Shown piece by piece: positions 9,051 to 19,634 of a stretch of 64,000 nt of DNA. The position numbers were made by a program, and so were the translations under genes. Positions within the stretch are counted from its first letter, which is position 1, and each line of letters begins with the position of its first letter. Below the pieces are notes generated by a model that did no database searches, was not told the DNA's origin, and saw only the letters and a program-made list of their open reading frames with translations. Location: NCBI RefSeq assembly GCF_014647595.1, contig NZ_BMPM01000002.1, positions 434,001 to 498,000 on the forward strand, read 5' to 3'. The DNA is from Paenarthrobacter histidinolovorans (GTDB lineage: Bacteria; Actinomycetota; Actinomycetes; Actinomycetales; Micrococcaceae).

Positions 9051-10136
9051 TCAGGTGCGCGGTGCTACGCGACGCGAACCGAGGACTCTCTTACGCGGGG
9101 TCTCCCCTGACTCGGTATCGGCCTCGCGGATGGCTGACCACGACGCTGAAACGAGATAGACCTGGCTGACAAGGTTGAACCAGATCAGCAAGCCAATGAT
9201 GATGGCAAACGAGGCCAGGACGGGATTGTTCCCGGACCGGGCCAGAAGTTCCGTACTGAAGAACTGCAGAACCGTTGTCCCGACGCCGGCAAGCACCACG
9301 CCTTCGAGGAACGCCCGGCGCGTCAACGCGAGGCTGCCTGCGACGCGGAACAGCACGGCCGCCGTCGCGCAGTTCAAAAGAAGGGGAACGACGATCTTGA
9401 CGATCGCCGCAATGGGGGCCGCGACGGTCTCGTCGAGCTTCAGGATGTCGAAGAACCAGTCCGCGGCAGTCCCGAAAATCAGGGACGCCCCGGCGCTGAC
9501 CACCAGGATCACGCCAAGGAGCAGCAGGGTTCCGGCGTCGATGAGCTTCTGGAGGATGGCGTTGCGGATCAAGGGGCCGACGCCCATGACTCCGCGCAGC
9601 CCCTCCCGGACGCTGGCAATCCAACCCAGGGAAGTGAAGATGGTGACGGCGGCGGCAATGACCGCAGTCCAGCCCAGGCCGGAGGGGTTCAGCAAAGACT
9701 GGGGATCCACCAGGCCTTCGCCACCATTGACCTGGAGCAGGCCGGGCGCCGCGGAGGCAACACTCCGGATCACCGCGTCTTCGAGAACCGGATTGCCACC
9801 CAGGACAATGCCTGCAACAGCAAAGCCCGTGGTGAGTAGACCTGTCACGGAGAAGAACATGTTGAAACCGATGCCCGCACTCAGCAAGGGGCCGTGCTGC
9901 CGCGTGTAGTGCTGGAACGAGCGCATGGCCCGATTGGTGTTCAGCCGGGCAATGAACAACGCAAAGAAGGCGCCAGCCTTCTTCAGTGCGCCATCGCCGG
10001 CACGCTTGGCATGACCCCAGTCCTGCCGCTTCCGGAGCAGCTCAAGCTTGAGTTTCGCCAGCTCAGTTGGCAGTGGAGGAGTGTCCGCCTCCGTGGCCTG
10101 AATCCGCTTGCTGTTCTTCGTCAGTATCGCCGCCAA
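9051..10136 (-). CDS. YihY/virulence factor BrkB family inner membrane protein
   Basis: About 361 residues. A basic amphipathic N-terminus (LAKLKLELLRKRQDWGHAKRAG) leads to six predicted membrane spans. Family landmarks are the first span after FQHYTRQHGPLLSAGIGFNMFFS, a central TSLGWIASVREGLRGVMG loop and a last pair of spans ending LVSQVYLVSASWSAI. The C-terminus is basic (RKRVLGSRRV). The role of the family is not settled; it was once misassigned as RNase BN. The start is uncertain: no ATG lies near, and the TTG at 10136 behind GGAAGAG is chosen. This overlaps the end of the LigT-like gene by 74 bases. A later CTG or TTG start is possible. Confidence 0.8.
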   Translation of the reverse strand: MAAILTKNSKRIQATEADTPPLPTELAKLKLELLRKRQDWGHAKRAGDGALKKAGAFFALFIARLNTNRAMRSFQHYTRQHGPLLSAGIGFNMFFSVTGLLTTGFAVAGIVLGGNPVLEDAVIRSVASAAPGLLQVNGGEGLVDPQSLLNPSGLGWTAVIAAAVTIFTSLGWIASVREGLRGVMGVGPLIRNAILQKLIDAGTLLLLGVILVVSAGASLIFGTAADWFFDILKLDETVAAPIAAIVKIVVPLLLNCATAAVLFRVAGSLALTRRAFLEGVVLAGVGTTVLQFFSTELLARSGNNPVLASFAIIIGLLIWFNLVSQVYLVSASWSAIREADTESGETPRKRVLGSRRVAPRT

Positions 10137-10740
10137 AGTCGAGCTCTTCCCGTAGCTGCCATATTCCGTTCGTGTCGTGCTCGTAAAGTCCCATGCTAAC
10201 CACAGGGAAGGTGGCCCGGTAATCTCTGAGGACCGTTTCGGCCTCATCAAGATTTTCCTGGGCGACATCGTGTGCCACGGTGACGTGTGGATGGTACGGG
10301 AAGGGCAGCATCCGCTCGAGGGGACCGGTCTGAAGTTTCTCGTGCAGCTGCACGCATTCTTCAAAGCCTTGTTCGACGTTGACGAACACTACCGGCGAGA
10401 CGGGACGGAACGAACCAGTGCCGGAAATCGTAATGTCGAACGGCTCCTGCGTGCGGGCGACTTCCCTGACATGTTCCCGGGTGGCGTCCCAATCCTGCGT
10501 GGGCGTGGTGGTGATCAGGGTGATGTGGGCAGGGATGACCTCAGCCATGGGATCGCCGAAGGAGGCCCGCCATTCCTGGAGTTCGCGGGCTATCTCCGGA
10601 GGGAAGCCCAGGATCACACCAACGCACATGGCCTCACCGGCGCCGCAATCAGCTCCGGTGACAGCAGGCTGGCGAGAGTCGTCAGGACCCACACCCTTGC
10701 GGGTGTCGGTCTTGACGTTGAGCTGGCCAGCAGAGCACAT
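10063..10740 (-). CDS. 2'-5' RNA ligase/LigT-like phosphoesterase
   Basis: Two HxT motifs typical of the 2H phosphoesterase fold are visible: AHITLITTTP and, later, HPHVTVAHDV. The protein therefore probably hydrolyses or ligates 2',5' or cyclic phosphate bonds in RNA or nucleotides. The ATG at 10740 gives 225 residues and starts 5 bases after the trpS stop. Codon choice in the added segment looks coding. A shorter alternative is the ATG at 10629 (188 residues, MCVGVILGFPPE), which has a better GGTGAGG site and a more family-like N-terminus. The C-terminus is acidic, then Gly/His-rich (DTDEEQQADSGHGGGHSS). It lies in a run of minus-strand genes with trpS. Confidence 0.82.
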   Translation of the reverse strand: MCSAGQLNVKTDTRKGVGPDDSRQPAVTGADCGAGEAMCVGVILGFPPEIARELQEWRASFGDPMAEVIPAHITLITTTPTQDWDATREHVREVARTQEPFDITISGTGSFRPVSPVVFVNVEQGFEECVQLHEKLQTGPLERMLPFPYHPHVTVAHDVAQENLDEAETVLRDYRATFPVVSMGLYEHDTNGIWQLREELDFGGDTDEEQQADSGHGGGHSSTAN

Positions 10741-10744
10741 GGAG

Positions 10745-12699
<1,955 letters not shown>

Positions 12700-12709
12700 C
12701 CGCTCTACT

Positions 12710-13276
12710 CTAGTCGATGATGGTGCCGGCAACGGGCTCGTCCGAGCCGCCGGAAGACTTGATCATATCCCTGGCGTTAGTGGCCGTAATGGCGATGGTT
12801 TCCAGCGCACGGTTGATGGTGTCCTGGTCAGCGGCAGCGCCCTTTGAACGTTCCTCGTCAACCACGCGCACCTGGACCTGGACGATCTTGAAGGAGTGGT
12901 CCAGCTTGAGGTCACGAACCTCGTCCGCTTGGCTCCGTTCGGCCACCACCCGGGTGCCGCCGTTGTCTGCAGCGTTCGACGACGGCGCGCGGCCGGTTGC
13001 GGAGTTGAAGGCAGCCTGCGCTTCGCTCAGTTTCGCCCCGGCCCTCTGCGCAGCCCTGCGGATGCTCAACACGACGAAGGTGGCAAGGGCCAGCCAGCCG
13101 AAAGCCACCACGGCTACTACCCAGCCCACGACATCGTTCTGGTTGGCCGCGAAGATGACGGCCACCAGGAAGGCAATAATGACAACTGTCATCCCCAGGC
13201 CGCCGATGCGGAAGCCCTTGAACAGGCCTTTACCGGCAGGGGACGTGGACGGGTGCGGGTCACCGAGAGATTGCAT
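12710..13276 (-). CDS. Conserved hypothetical membrane protein with two N-terminal spans
   Basis: 188 residues. Two adjacent hydrophobic segments (about 29-45 and 50-70) separated by NQNDVVG are followed by a basic stretch (SIRRAAQRAGAKL) and a soluble C-terminal part of about 110 residues. That part contains alternating strands such as FKIVQVQVRVVDEE and the helix DTINRALETIAITATNARDMI. It is not a family I can name. The likely topology is a membrane hairpin with the C-terminus in the cytoplasm. It starts the minus-strand run that continues into the exonuclease and trpS genes. Confidence 0.75.
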   Translation of the reverse strand: MQSLGDPHPSTSPAGKGLFKGFRIGGLGMTVVIIAFLVAVIFAANQNDVVGWVVAVVAFGWLALATFVVLSIRRAAQRAGAKLSEAQAAFNSATGRAPSSNAADNGGTRVVAERSQADEVRDLKLDHSFKIVQVQVRVVDEERSKGAAADQDTINRALETIAITATNARDMIKSSGGSDEPVAGTIID

Positions 13277-13321
13277 GAGCCCATTCTCTCAAACCCGCAA
13301 AGGTGCCCGTGCCCGCTTCCA

Positions 13322-13399
13322 CGGACGGCGAACACCGGTGGTGAATCCGGACGGCGAACACCGGTGGTGAATCCGGGCGGCGAACACCGGTAATGAACC
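13322..13399. repeat. Three tandem copies of a 26-base repeat
   Basis: The unit begins CGGACGGCGAACACCGGT and ends GGTGAATC. Copies start at 13322, 13348 and 13374. The first two are identical; the third has four changes. Each holds a CACCGGTG-type palindrome core. The array sits between the start of one minus-strand gene and the stop of the next, so it could act on transcription in either direction. Confidence 0.9.
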
Positions 13400-13411
13400 C
13401 CGCTGGCTTCC

Positions 13412-14245
13412 TCACTTGAGGAACAGCTGGCGCAGCCTTCCGGTGGTCAGCATGATGCCGAGGGCGATCATCACGACGTAGTAGCCCACATGGATGGCCG
13501 TGGCCGGACCGAAGGAGCCCACGCTGATCTGCCGCAGGAGCTCTACCCCGTGCCACAGCGGCATGGCTTGGATGAACCACTGGATCGGCTGCGGGTACAC
13601 GCTGAGCGGGTAGAACGTTGCGCTGAACAGGAACATGGGCAGCAGGAAGAAGTTGATCCAGTCCATTTGCTGGAACGTCTTCATGAAGCTGGTGATGCCC
13701 ATGCCGAAGCTGGCGAAGCCGAACGCGATCAACACCGACGCCGGAATGACCAGGATGGCCCACCAGCTGGTGAGCAGACCCATCACGCCCATGACGGCCG
13801 TGAACCCGGTGGCATACAGTAGTCCCCGCAACAACGCCAGGAAGATCTCGCCAATGGCGACATCCAGCGGCCCCAGCGAGGTGTAGAGCATCCCTTGGTA
13901 GAGCCTGGCGAAGTTCATCTTGAAGAAGACATTCCAGGTGGAGTCGTAGATGGCACCGTTCATGGCCGAGACTGCCAGGAGTGCCGGGGCGATGTACGCC
14001 GCGTAACTGATTTCCAGGCCACCAGGACCCTGGACAGTTCCCACTATGGAGCCCATGCCCACGCCCATGGCCAGCAGGAACAGCACGGGCTCGAAGAAAC
14101 CGGACACCAGGACCAGCCAGGTACTGCTCTTGGCCGCCATCAGTCCACGGCCCACAACAGCCCTGGCGTTGCGGGAGTAGAGGGAGCCGAATTTGCGTTC
14201 CCGGGCAAGGTCAGTGGCGCTGTGGCCACCTGTGAGGACACTCAT
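13412..14245 (-). CDS. ABC-2 type transporter permease (second subunit)
   Basis: 277 residues with six predicted membrane spans. The last third holds the ABC-2 signature (FFLLPMFLFSATFYPLSVYPQPIQWFIQAMPLWHGVELLR, seen in parts), which is typical of drug and polysaccharide exporters. The ATG at 14245 overlaps the upstream permease stop by four bases (ATGA). Together with that permease and the ATPase it forms a two-permease exporter of the DrrAB or daunorubicin-resistance type. The substrate is unknown. The N-terminus (ATDLARERKFGSLYSRNARAV) is a cytoplasmic amphipathic leader similar to the one in its partner. Confidence 0.9.
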   Translation of the reverse strand: MSVLTGGHSATDLARERKFGSLYSRNARAVVGRGLMAAKSSTWLVLVSGFFEPVLFLLAMGVGMGSIVGTVQGPGGLEISYAAYIAPALLAVSAMNGAIYDSTWNVFFKMNFARLYQGMLYTSLGPLDVAIGEIFLALLRGLLYATGFTAVMGVMGLLTSWWAILVIPASVLIAFGFASFGMGITSFMKTFQQMDWINFFLLPMFLFSATFYPLSVYPQPIQWFIQAMPLWHGVELLRQISVGSFGPATAIHVGYYVVMIALGIMLTTGRLRQLFLK

Positions 14246-15096
14246 GAACCCATCCTTTTCACGAACTGCCGGCGCACCAGCACCCATCCCACAACGGCGG
14301 CCGCCACCAGGAACACGACGTGGATGATGGTCAGCAGCGGGGGCTCGTCCATTCCGTACGTGAACACCCGGCCCAGCTCGGTTCCATGCCAGACCGGCGA
14401 AATCCAGCCGATCCACCGGACAGCCAGCGGCAGCGTATCCAGGGGGAAGAACGTCCCGGAGAACAGGAACAGCGGCATCACGATGAACCGCTGCACCAAC
14501 GCGAACTGCCCTTTGTCCTGGGTAATGCTTGCTGCGTACGCCATCAGGGGCAGGCCAAAGCTCAGGGCCGCGACAGTAGCCACCAGAGCAGAGACCCAAC
14601 CCCATGGGCTCGGCGATGCCCCAAACATGGCCACTACGGCGAAGTAGACCACCGATTGCAACAGGAACCTCAGGGAGCTGGCCATGATGTGCCCACTGGC
14701 GATCTGCTGCGGAATCAACGGCGAGGCGTGCGGACCGTAGAACACCCGGCGCCATTTGAAGCCGTCCATGATGGGGTACGAGAACTCGCCCGACGCCGTC
14801 ATCACTGCCGCGGACACCAACAACGCCGGCGCTACGAACTCCAGATAGCTGACGCCGCCGAACGCCGACCCGCTGTTGGCGTCCACCAAGGTGGCCAGGC
14901 CAACTCCCATGGCGAACAGGTACGCCACCGGCTGACCCACGCTGTACAGGACCACGGACCAGCCGTAGTTGCGCATCACCCGGAGGACTTGCTCCGCGTA
15001 GTAGAAGGAGCCCCAGCGGCGCGCCCTGGCGGCCGAAACCTCAGGTGAGTGGGCCCGCAACGAGGGCTCCGGCGTCGTGATTGGCTTGTCAGTCAA
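14242..15096 (-). CDS. ABC-2 type transporter permease (first subunit)
   Basis: 284 residues with six predicted spans and the same ABC-2 end region (MPLFLFSGTFFPLDTLP...WISPVWHGTELGR). The likely start is TTG at 15096: it follows GCAGGAGCC at a good distance, overlaps the ATPase stop by eight bases and gives LTDKPITTPEPSLRAHSPEV. No ATG is close. The two permeases share family motifs but differ clearly, so the exporter is a heterodimer. Coupled overlaps through all three genes show one operon. Confidence 0.88.
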   Translation of the reverse strand: MTDKPITTPEPSLRAHSPEVSAARARRWGSFYYAEQVLRVMRNYGWSVVLYSVGQPVAYLFAMGVGLATLVDANSGSAFGGVSYLEFVAPALLVSAAVMTASGEFSYPIMDGFKWRRVFYGPHASPLIPQQIASGHIMASSLRFLLQSVVYFAVVAMFGASPSPWGWVSALVATVAALSFGLPLMAYAASITQDKGQFALVQRFIVMPLFLFSGTFFPLDTLPLAVRWIGWISPVWHGTELGRVFTYGMDEPPLLTIIHVVFLVAAAVVGWVLVRRQFVKRMGS

Positions 15097-16018
15097 CGAG
15101 GCTCCTGCCGGTGAGCCGCAGGAACACGTCCTCCAGCGAGGAGCGTCGGACAAGCGAGGTCATGGGCCGCAGCCCGCGCGCGGTCACCTGCTCCAGCGCG
15201 GACTCGCCGTCGTGCGCATAGATTAGTACTCGGTCCGGCAGGGTCTCCAGCCGCTCACCGATGCCTTCGAGTTCGACGCCGATGGTTGCGTTCCGCTCGG
15301 AACCGAACCTGAGCTCCAGTACTTCGCGCGACGAGTGCTCGCGGATCAGCGAAGCCGGGGATCCCTCGGCCATGATCCTGCCCTTGTCCACCACGATCAA
15401 ACGGTCACAGAGTTGCTCCGCCTCGTCCATGTAATGCGTGGTCAGGATGAGGGTCACTCCGCTTTCCTTGAGCCGGAACAGGCGGTCCCAGAGGATGTGG
15501 CGGGCCTGCGGATCCAGGCCGGTGGTGGGTTCGTCCAGAAGCAGTATGCGGGGTTCGTTGATGAGCGAGCGGGCGATGGTGAGCCGCCGTTTCATGCCAC
15601 CCGAGAGAGCGTCCACCTTGGAATTGGCTTTGTCTGTCAGTTGCGCGAATTCCAGGAGCTCGTCAGCTTTCGGGCGCAGGTACCGCAACGGCAGGCCGAA
15701 ATAGCGGCCATAGACGATCAGGTTCTCGCGGACCCTGAGCTCTTCGTCCAGGTTGTCCTGCTGCGGGACCACGCCCAGGTGCGCGCGGACCTCGGGGCCG
15801 TGGGTTTCGGGGTCCAGGCCCATGATGCTCAGCGAACCCGACGTGCGCTGGGAGACGCCACCGATCATTTTCATGGTGGTGGACTTGCCGGCACCGTTGG
15901 GGCCCAGCAGGCCGAAGGACTCCCCCGCCGGTACGTCGAAGGAGATGTTGTCGACGGCGGTGAGGTCACCGTAGGCCTTGGTGAGGCTCCGGGCGCTGAT
16001 GACGGTGGGTCGGTTCAT
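15089..16018 (-). CDS. ABC exporter ATP-binding protein (DrrA/NodI-like)
   Basis: 309 residues from ATG 16018. Walker A is GPNGAGKST, the Q-loop is VVPQQDNL, the signature is LSGGMKRRL, Walker B is ILLLDEPTTGLD, and the switch His is in LTTHYMDEAEQLCD. The C-terminal extension of about 80 residues is usual for DrrA-type ATPases. No ribosome site precedes ATG 16018. A longer form from GTG 16135 would add 39 residues holding two copies of a Pro/Thr-rich nine-residue repeat. It energises the two permeases encoded downstream, and the NarL-type two-component pair upstream on the same strand is a likely regulator. Confidence 0.9.
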   Translation of the reverse strand: MNRPTVISARSLTKAYGDLTAVDNISFDVPAGESFGLLGPNGAGKSTTMKMIGGVSQRTSGSLSIMGLDPETHGPEVRAHLGVVPQQDNLDEELRVRENLIVYGRYFGLPLRYLRPKADELLEFAQLTDKANSKVDALSGGMKRRLTIARSLINEPRILLLDEPTTGLDPQARHILWDRLFRLKESGVTLILTTHYMDEAEQLCDRLIVVDKGRIMAEGSPASLIREHSSREVLELRFGSERNATIGVELEGIGERLETLPDRVLIYAHDGESALEQVTARGLRPMTSLVRRSSLEDVFLRLTGRSLVD

Positions 16019-16040
16019 GTCGAAGCTGGTTTGCGACGAT

Positions 16041-16094
16041 TCTGACTGTGTTGGCGTTGACGTTGGCTCTGACTGTGTTGGCGTTGACGTTGGC
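16041..16094. repeat. Direct tandem repeat, 27 bases x 2, next to the ABC ATPase start
   Basis: Two back-to-back identical 27-base units (each beginning TCTGACTGTGTTGGCG). The period is a multiple of three, and in the ATPase frame it encodes a Thr/Pro/Ser/Gln-rich nine-residue repeat (TPTQSEPTS-like). This makes an N-terminally extended ATPase possible, but codons here are A-rich and unlike the rest of the gene. Confidence 0.85.
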
Positions 16095-16231
16095 GTTGCT
16101 GACGGTGTCGTGGAGCGGATTGCTTCATTGTGCACCCTCAGCAGACTAGTAGCGCCAGGGAATATGTGAAAGATGTATTCCGCAAATTTCTGGATATAGC
16201 CTCTCCGCAAACCGGCATTGCCCAGGACCCG

Positions 16232-16549
16232 TCAGGACGACGGCTGCGAGCGCAGTACCTCCAGTCGCTGCCGGAACTCGGTCTCGTCGATCTCCCCACG
16301 CGCATACCGTTCGCGGAGCACGCCCTCGGCTCCTTGGGTCGCCGCCCAATAGTGATTCCTGCGCCAGGTACGACGGCCAATGAAGATGAACAGTCCGATG
16401 ACCAGAATCCAGAACAGCGGGAACAACAGGAAGAACGGCCACACAACTCCGTCTCCCCAAGGACCGTGCGCGGCAACCATGGCTGGCGCCTGCGCCAACA
16501 ATCCTCCCGGTGTGGTTTCGCCAACGATTGACGTCAATGCTGTGAACAT
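16232..16549 (-). CDS. Small SHOCT-domain membrane protein
   Basis: 105 residues. One hydrophobic segment (WPFFLLFPLFWILVIGLFIF) is followed by a basic stop-transfer (GRRTWRRNH). The C-terminal 30 residues are a SHOCT motif (LRERYARGEIDETEFRQRLEVL), a short helical module often found at the end of membrane proteins and thought to bind partners. A Gly/Ala-rich hydrophobic N-terminus may form a second weak span. It lies between the two-component genes and the ABC exporter on the same strand, so it may belong to the same stress-response unit. Confidence 0.85.
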   Translation of the reverse strand: MFTALTSIVGETTPGGLLAQAPAMVAAHGPWGDGVVWPFFLLFPLFWILVIGLFIFIGRRTWRRNHYWAATQGAEGVLRERYARGEIDETEFRQRLEVLRSQPSS

Positions 16550-16627
16550 GTCGGTGATCCAAACTCTCTCCGCCGATTCCGGCGGGAACCGTCTTTCGGC
16601 TCTGGTTTGAGTCTGCCCGCGGGCGGC

Positions 16628-16657
16628 AGGTGACGCGTCCGACGTCGGGAGTCACCT
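16628..16657. promoter_or_regulatory. Nested palindrome between response regulator and SHOCT gene
   Basis: Outer arms AGGTGAC/GTCACCT flank a perfect 10-base palindrome CCGACGTCGG. It lies downstream of the response regulator stop and about 80 bases upstream of the SHOCT gene. It could be the operator read by the NarL-type regulator, or a terminator; there is no T-tract, which favours an operator. Confidence 0.4.
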
Positions 16658-16688
16658 TGGTGCGGCCGCCTACTCCGCGGGGAGGGGG

Positions 16689-17354
16689 TCAGCTGCTCCA
16701 GCCGGGCTTCACAAGCCCGGATTCGTAGGCCAGGACCACCAGCTGGGAGCGGTCGCGGACCATCAGCTTGGTCATGATGCGGGATACGTGGGTCTTGGCG
16801 GTCAACGGAGTGATGAACAGGCGTTCGGCGATCTCGGCGTTGTTCAGCCCCTCGCCCACCAGCGCCAGGACTTCGCGTTCGCGCTCGGTTACCTGCTCCA
16901 GGGGGATCGCTTTCGTTGCAGCACGGCTCTGCGACGCCAACTGCGCCATGATGCGCCGGGTCACCGACGGCGAAAGCAGCGCGTCGCCGTCGTGGACCAC
17001 CCTGACGGCACGGATGAGTTCAGTCGGCTCGGTGTCCTTGACCAGGAAGCCGGCTGCTCCGGCGCGGACGGCTTCGGAAATGTACTCGTCGAGCTCGAAG
17101 GTGGTGAGGATGATGATCCGCGTTCCGGCCAGGTTTGCGTTGCCCAGGATTCTGCGCGTGGCTGCCAGCCCGTCCTCGTCGGGCATACGGATGTCCATGA
17201 GGATGACATCGGGCTTCTCCTGGACCGCCAGGCGGACTGCGTCGCGACCGGTCCCGGCTTCACCTACCACTTCCATGTCCGGTTCGGCGTCCAGGAGTGC
17301 CCTGAAACCGGCCCGGATGAGCGTTTGGTCGTCGGCAAGGAGGATGCGGATCAC
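16689..17354 (-). CDS. NarL/LuxR-family response regulator
   Basis: 221 residues. The receiver domain (1-120) has the acidic pair Asp8-Asp9, phospho-acceptor Asp54 (VILMDIRMPDEDG), the Thr of ILTTFE and Lys of FLVKDTEP. A LuxR-type helix-turn-helix occupies about 150-215 (LTEREREVLALVGEGLNNAEIAERLFI in parts, then TAKTHVSRIMTKL). It should bind DNA after phosphorylation by the kinase encoded just upstream, with which it overlaps by four bases. The downstream SHOCT gene and ABC exporter are its most likely targets. Confidence 0.95.
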   Translation of the reverse strand: MIRILLADDQTLIRAGFRALLDAEPDMEVVGEAGTGRDAVRLAVQEKPDVILMDIRMPDEDGLAATRRILGNANLAGTRIIILTTFELDEYISEAVRAGAAGFLVKDTEPTELIRAVRVVHDGDALLSPSVTRRIMAQLASQSRAATKAIPLEQVTEREREVLALVGEGLNNAEIAERLFITPLTAKTHVSRIMTKLMVRDRSQLVVLAYESGLVKPGWSS

Positions 17355-18529
17355 GGGTGGTTTCCTTCCGGTTCAAGGGGCAGGCTTGCTTCGACCCGGA
17401 GGCCGGGTTCCAGTTCGTGCAGGGTGAGCGTCCCGCCTAAAGCGGCCGCCCTCTCCCGCATCCCCGTCAGACCGTTGCCCGGGCGGGACACACCCATGCC
17501 CGCGCCGTCGTCGTCAATGGTCACCGTCAGCGCCCCGGCGGCTTCGACCACACGCACGACGGCGGTTTGGGCGCCTGAGTGCCTGCCGACGTTGGTCAGG
17601 GCTTCCTGGATGATCCGGTAGGCAGCTTCCTGCCGGGCTTCCCCGACTAATTGATGGTTGGCCTTGTCCTGCAGGGTCACCCTCAAACCTCCCACCTCCG
17701 CGTTCTTCACCAGTTCAGGGATCCGGGCCAGCGTGGGCCGCGCGGCCGGGGCCAGCGGGACGTCCTCGCGCAACACCCCCAGCAGTTGACGGACTTCCGT
17801 GAGTGATTCCTTGCTGGCGGCCTTGATGGCTTCAAGGGCGGGCCTGAGTTTCTCCGGATCATCGGCGCCTACGTGCAACGCAACGGATGCCTGGACGTTG
17901 ATCATGGAAAGGGAGTGCGCCACGACGTCGTGGATGTCCCTGGCCAGCGTGAGCCGGTACTCATCGCGCTCAGCTTTCTCGGCCGACTCGCGGCGACGCC
18001 GGTACTCGGCGAACCGTTCGCTCCGGCGCCGGATCCCCTGCCCGATCAGCACCAGGATGGCCGCCCACGCCACGCCCGCTGAAGCACGCACCGGCCAGTT
18101 TTCGTCGCCGGTCAGGGCTGCCACCGCAATGACGGCCGCAGCGGCGATCCCCGCACCAGTCCACGCCTGCCAGCGAAGGCCTGCTGCCGCCGTCATGATG
18201 ACGGCGATAGCCAAGGACAAGACGATGGGCCCCCAGGCGTAACCCAACGCCAGGTAGGCTCCGGTGGCGACAAGTGCGACCGGGAGCATTACGCGCGGCT
18301 CACGTTTACGGAACGCCAGCCCGGCCGGACCGGCCAAGAGCAGCAGGATCGCAGGCAGGTCCAGGGGCCGCGGCGCATCCTGGTGGCCTGCGGAAAACAG
18401 CGTCCCCACAATCTGGATCACCGCCACTGTGATGACGATGAAGCTGGTGGGCGGACCAGCGAAACGGCGTGGCCCCGCGTACGGCAGTGGGCCCGGATGG
18501 CGCCTGGGCTCAGGGGAACGGGGCTGCAT
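17351..18529 (-). CDS. Two-component sensor histidine kinase (HisKA_3/NarL partner type)
   Basis: 392 residues. The N-terminus is cytoplasmic and Pro/Arg-rich. Five or six hydrophobic segments (about 25-165) form the membrane sensor. The dimerisation helix carries the phospho-site in LARDIHDVVAHSLSMINVQ. The ATPase domain has a weak N-box region (YRIIQEALTNVGRHSG), DDDGAGM and GNGLTGMRERAAALGG. No large extracellular loop is seen, so it is probably an intramembrane-sensing kinase that detects envelope stress, as many DesK/LiaS-like kinases do. ATGA overlap with the regulator gene shows co-translation. Confidence 0.94.
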   Translation of the reverse strand: MQPRSPEPRRHPGPLPYAGPRRFAGPPTSFIVITVAVIQIVGTLFSAGHQDAPRPLDLPAILLLLAGPAGLAFRKREPRVMLPVALVATGAYLALGYAWGPIVLSLAIAVIMTAAAGLRWQAWTGAGIAAAAVIAVAALTGDENWPVRASAGVAWAAILVLIGQGIRRRSERFAEYRRRRESAEKAERDEYRLTLARDIHDVVAHSLSMINVQASVALHVGADDPEKLRPALEAIKAASKESLTEVRQLLGVLREDVPLAPAARPTLARIPELVKNAEVGGLRVTLQDKANHQLVGEARQEAAYRIIQEALTNVGRHSGAQTAVVRVVEAAGALTVTIDDDGAGMGVSRPGNGLTGMRERAAALGGTLTLHELEPGLRVEASLPLEPEGNHP

Positions 18530-18580
18530 ACACAGAGCCTAGCCGTGGTTGTTGTGTGGCGTCGTCGGGTTAACGGAGCA

Positions 18581-18610
18581 GGGCGCCTACTCCGTGGGGA
18601 GTAGGCGCCC
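18581..18610. terminator. Perfect 13-base-pair stem-loop after folD
   Basis: GGGCGCCTACTCC and GGAGTAGGCGCCC pair perfectly around the four-base loop GTGG. It lies about 90 bases after the folD stop and before the kinase gene on the same strand, so it most likely ends the glyA-folD transcript. Confidence 0.75.
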
Positions 18611-18699
18611 GTTTCGGGGGTTAGCTGCCGAGGGTGCCGGGCGCACCGCATCCTCGGCAGCTCCGCCCCGTAATGGGAACCGGGCCAGCTCGCGGGGAC

Positions 18700-19593
18700 C
18701 TAGGCGATGCCCGCTTGGCGTTCGGCGCTTTCCACGACGTTCGCGAGGAGCATGGCGCGGGTCATCGGACCTACGCCGCCCGGGTTCGGGGACAGCCAGG
18801 CGGCGACGTCGGCAGCTGCCGGGTCCACGTCTCCGGTGACGACAGCCTTGCCGTTGCCGTCGTCCACGCGGCTGACGCCGACGTCGAGCACGATTGCGCC
18901 GGGCTTGAGGTCTTCGGCCTTGATCATGTGCGGCACGCCGGCAGCGGCAATCACGACGTCGGCCTGCTTGAGTTCCGCGGGCAGGTCCACGGTTCCGGTG
19001 TGGGCCAGGATCACCGTGGCGTTGACTTCCTTGCGGGTCAGCAGGAGACCGATGGGACGACCGATGGTCACGCCGCGGCCAACAACCAGGACCCGCTTGC
19101 CTTTGAGGTCAATGTCGTGGCGGCGGAGCAGCTCCACACAGCCCTTGGGCGTGCAGGGCAGCGGCGACTTCATTTCGCCGTTCACGTTGGCCACCAGGCG
19201 GCCAAGGTTCATGGGGTGCAGGCCGTCGGCGTCCTTCTCCGGATCCATGGCCTCGAGAATCACGTCCTGGTCGATGTGCTTGGGCAGCGGGAGCTGGACG
19301 ATGTAGCCGGTGCACTCAGGGTTCTCGTTGAGTTCCTGGACAACCTTCAGGAGATCTTCCTGGGAGATGTCCTCGGGGAGGTCGCGGCGGATGGACTGGA
19401 TGCCAACCTCGGCGCAGTCCTTGTGCTTGCCGCCGACGTACCAGGTGCTGCCGGGGTCGGAGCCCACCAGGATGGTGCCCAGGCCGGGGACAATTCCCTT
19501 GGCGGCCAGGACGGAAACGCGAGTGGTCAGTTCTGCCTTGATGGCTGCGGCTGTGGCCTTGCCGTCAAGGATCTGTGCGGTGGACTGTGTCAT
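18700..19593 (-). CDS. folD: Bifunctional methylenetetrahydrofolate dehydrogenase / methenyltetrahydrofolate cyclohydrolase
   Basis: 297 residues. It interconverts 5,10-methylene-THF and 10-formyl-THF. Signatures include [17 protein letters not shown] (YVxxKxxxC, with the catalytic Tyr and Lys), [21 protein letters not shown] and [13 protein letters not shown] at the NADP site. It lies 143 bases downstream of glyA on the same strand. A large hairpin sits in that gap, so transcription from the ZTP-controlled glyA promoter may be only partly passed on. It feeds 10-formyl-THF to purine synthesis (purH in this window). Confidence 0.97.
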   Translation of the reverse strand: MTQSTAQILDGKATAAAIKAELTTRVSVLAAKGIVPGLGTILVGSDPGSTWYVGGKHKDCAEVGIQSIRRDLPEDISQEDLLKVVQELNENPECTGYIVQLPLPKHIDQDVILEAMDPEKDADGLHPMNLGRLVANVNGEMKSPLPCTPKGCVELLRRHDIDLKGKRVLVVGRGVTIGRPIGLLLTRKEVNATVILAHTGTVDLPAELKQADVVIAAAGVPHMIKAEDLKPGAIVLDVGVSRVDDGNGKAVVTGDVDPAAADVAAWLSPNPGGVGPMTRAMLLANVVESAERQAGIA

Positions 19594-19634
19594 TCCATCT
19601 GCTCTTTCTGGTGGGTGACCTATGGGAGGCTCAT

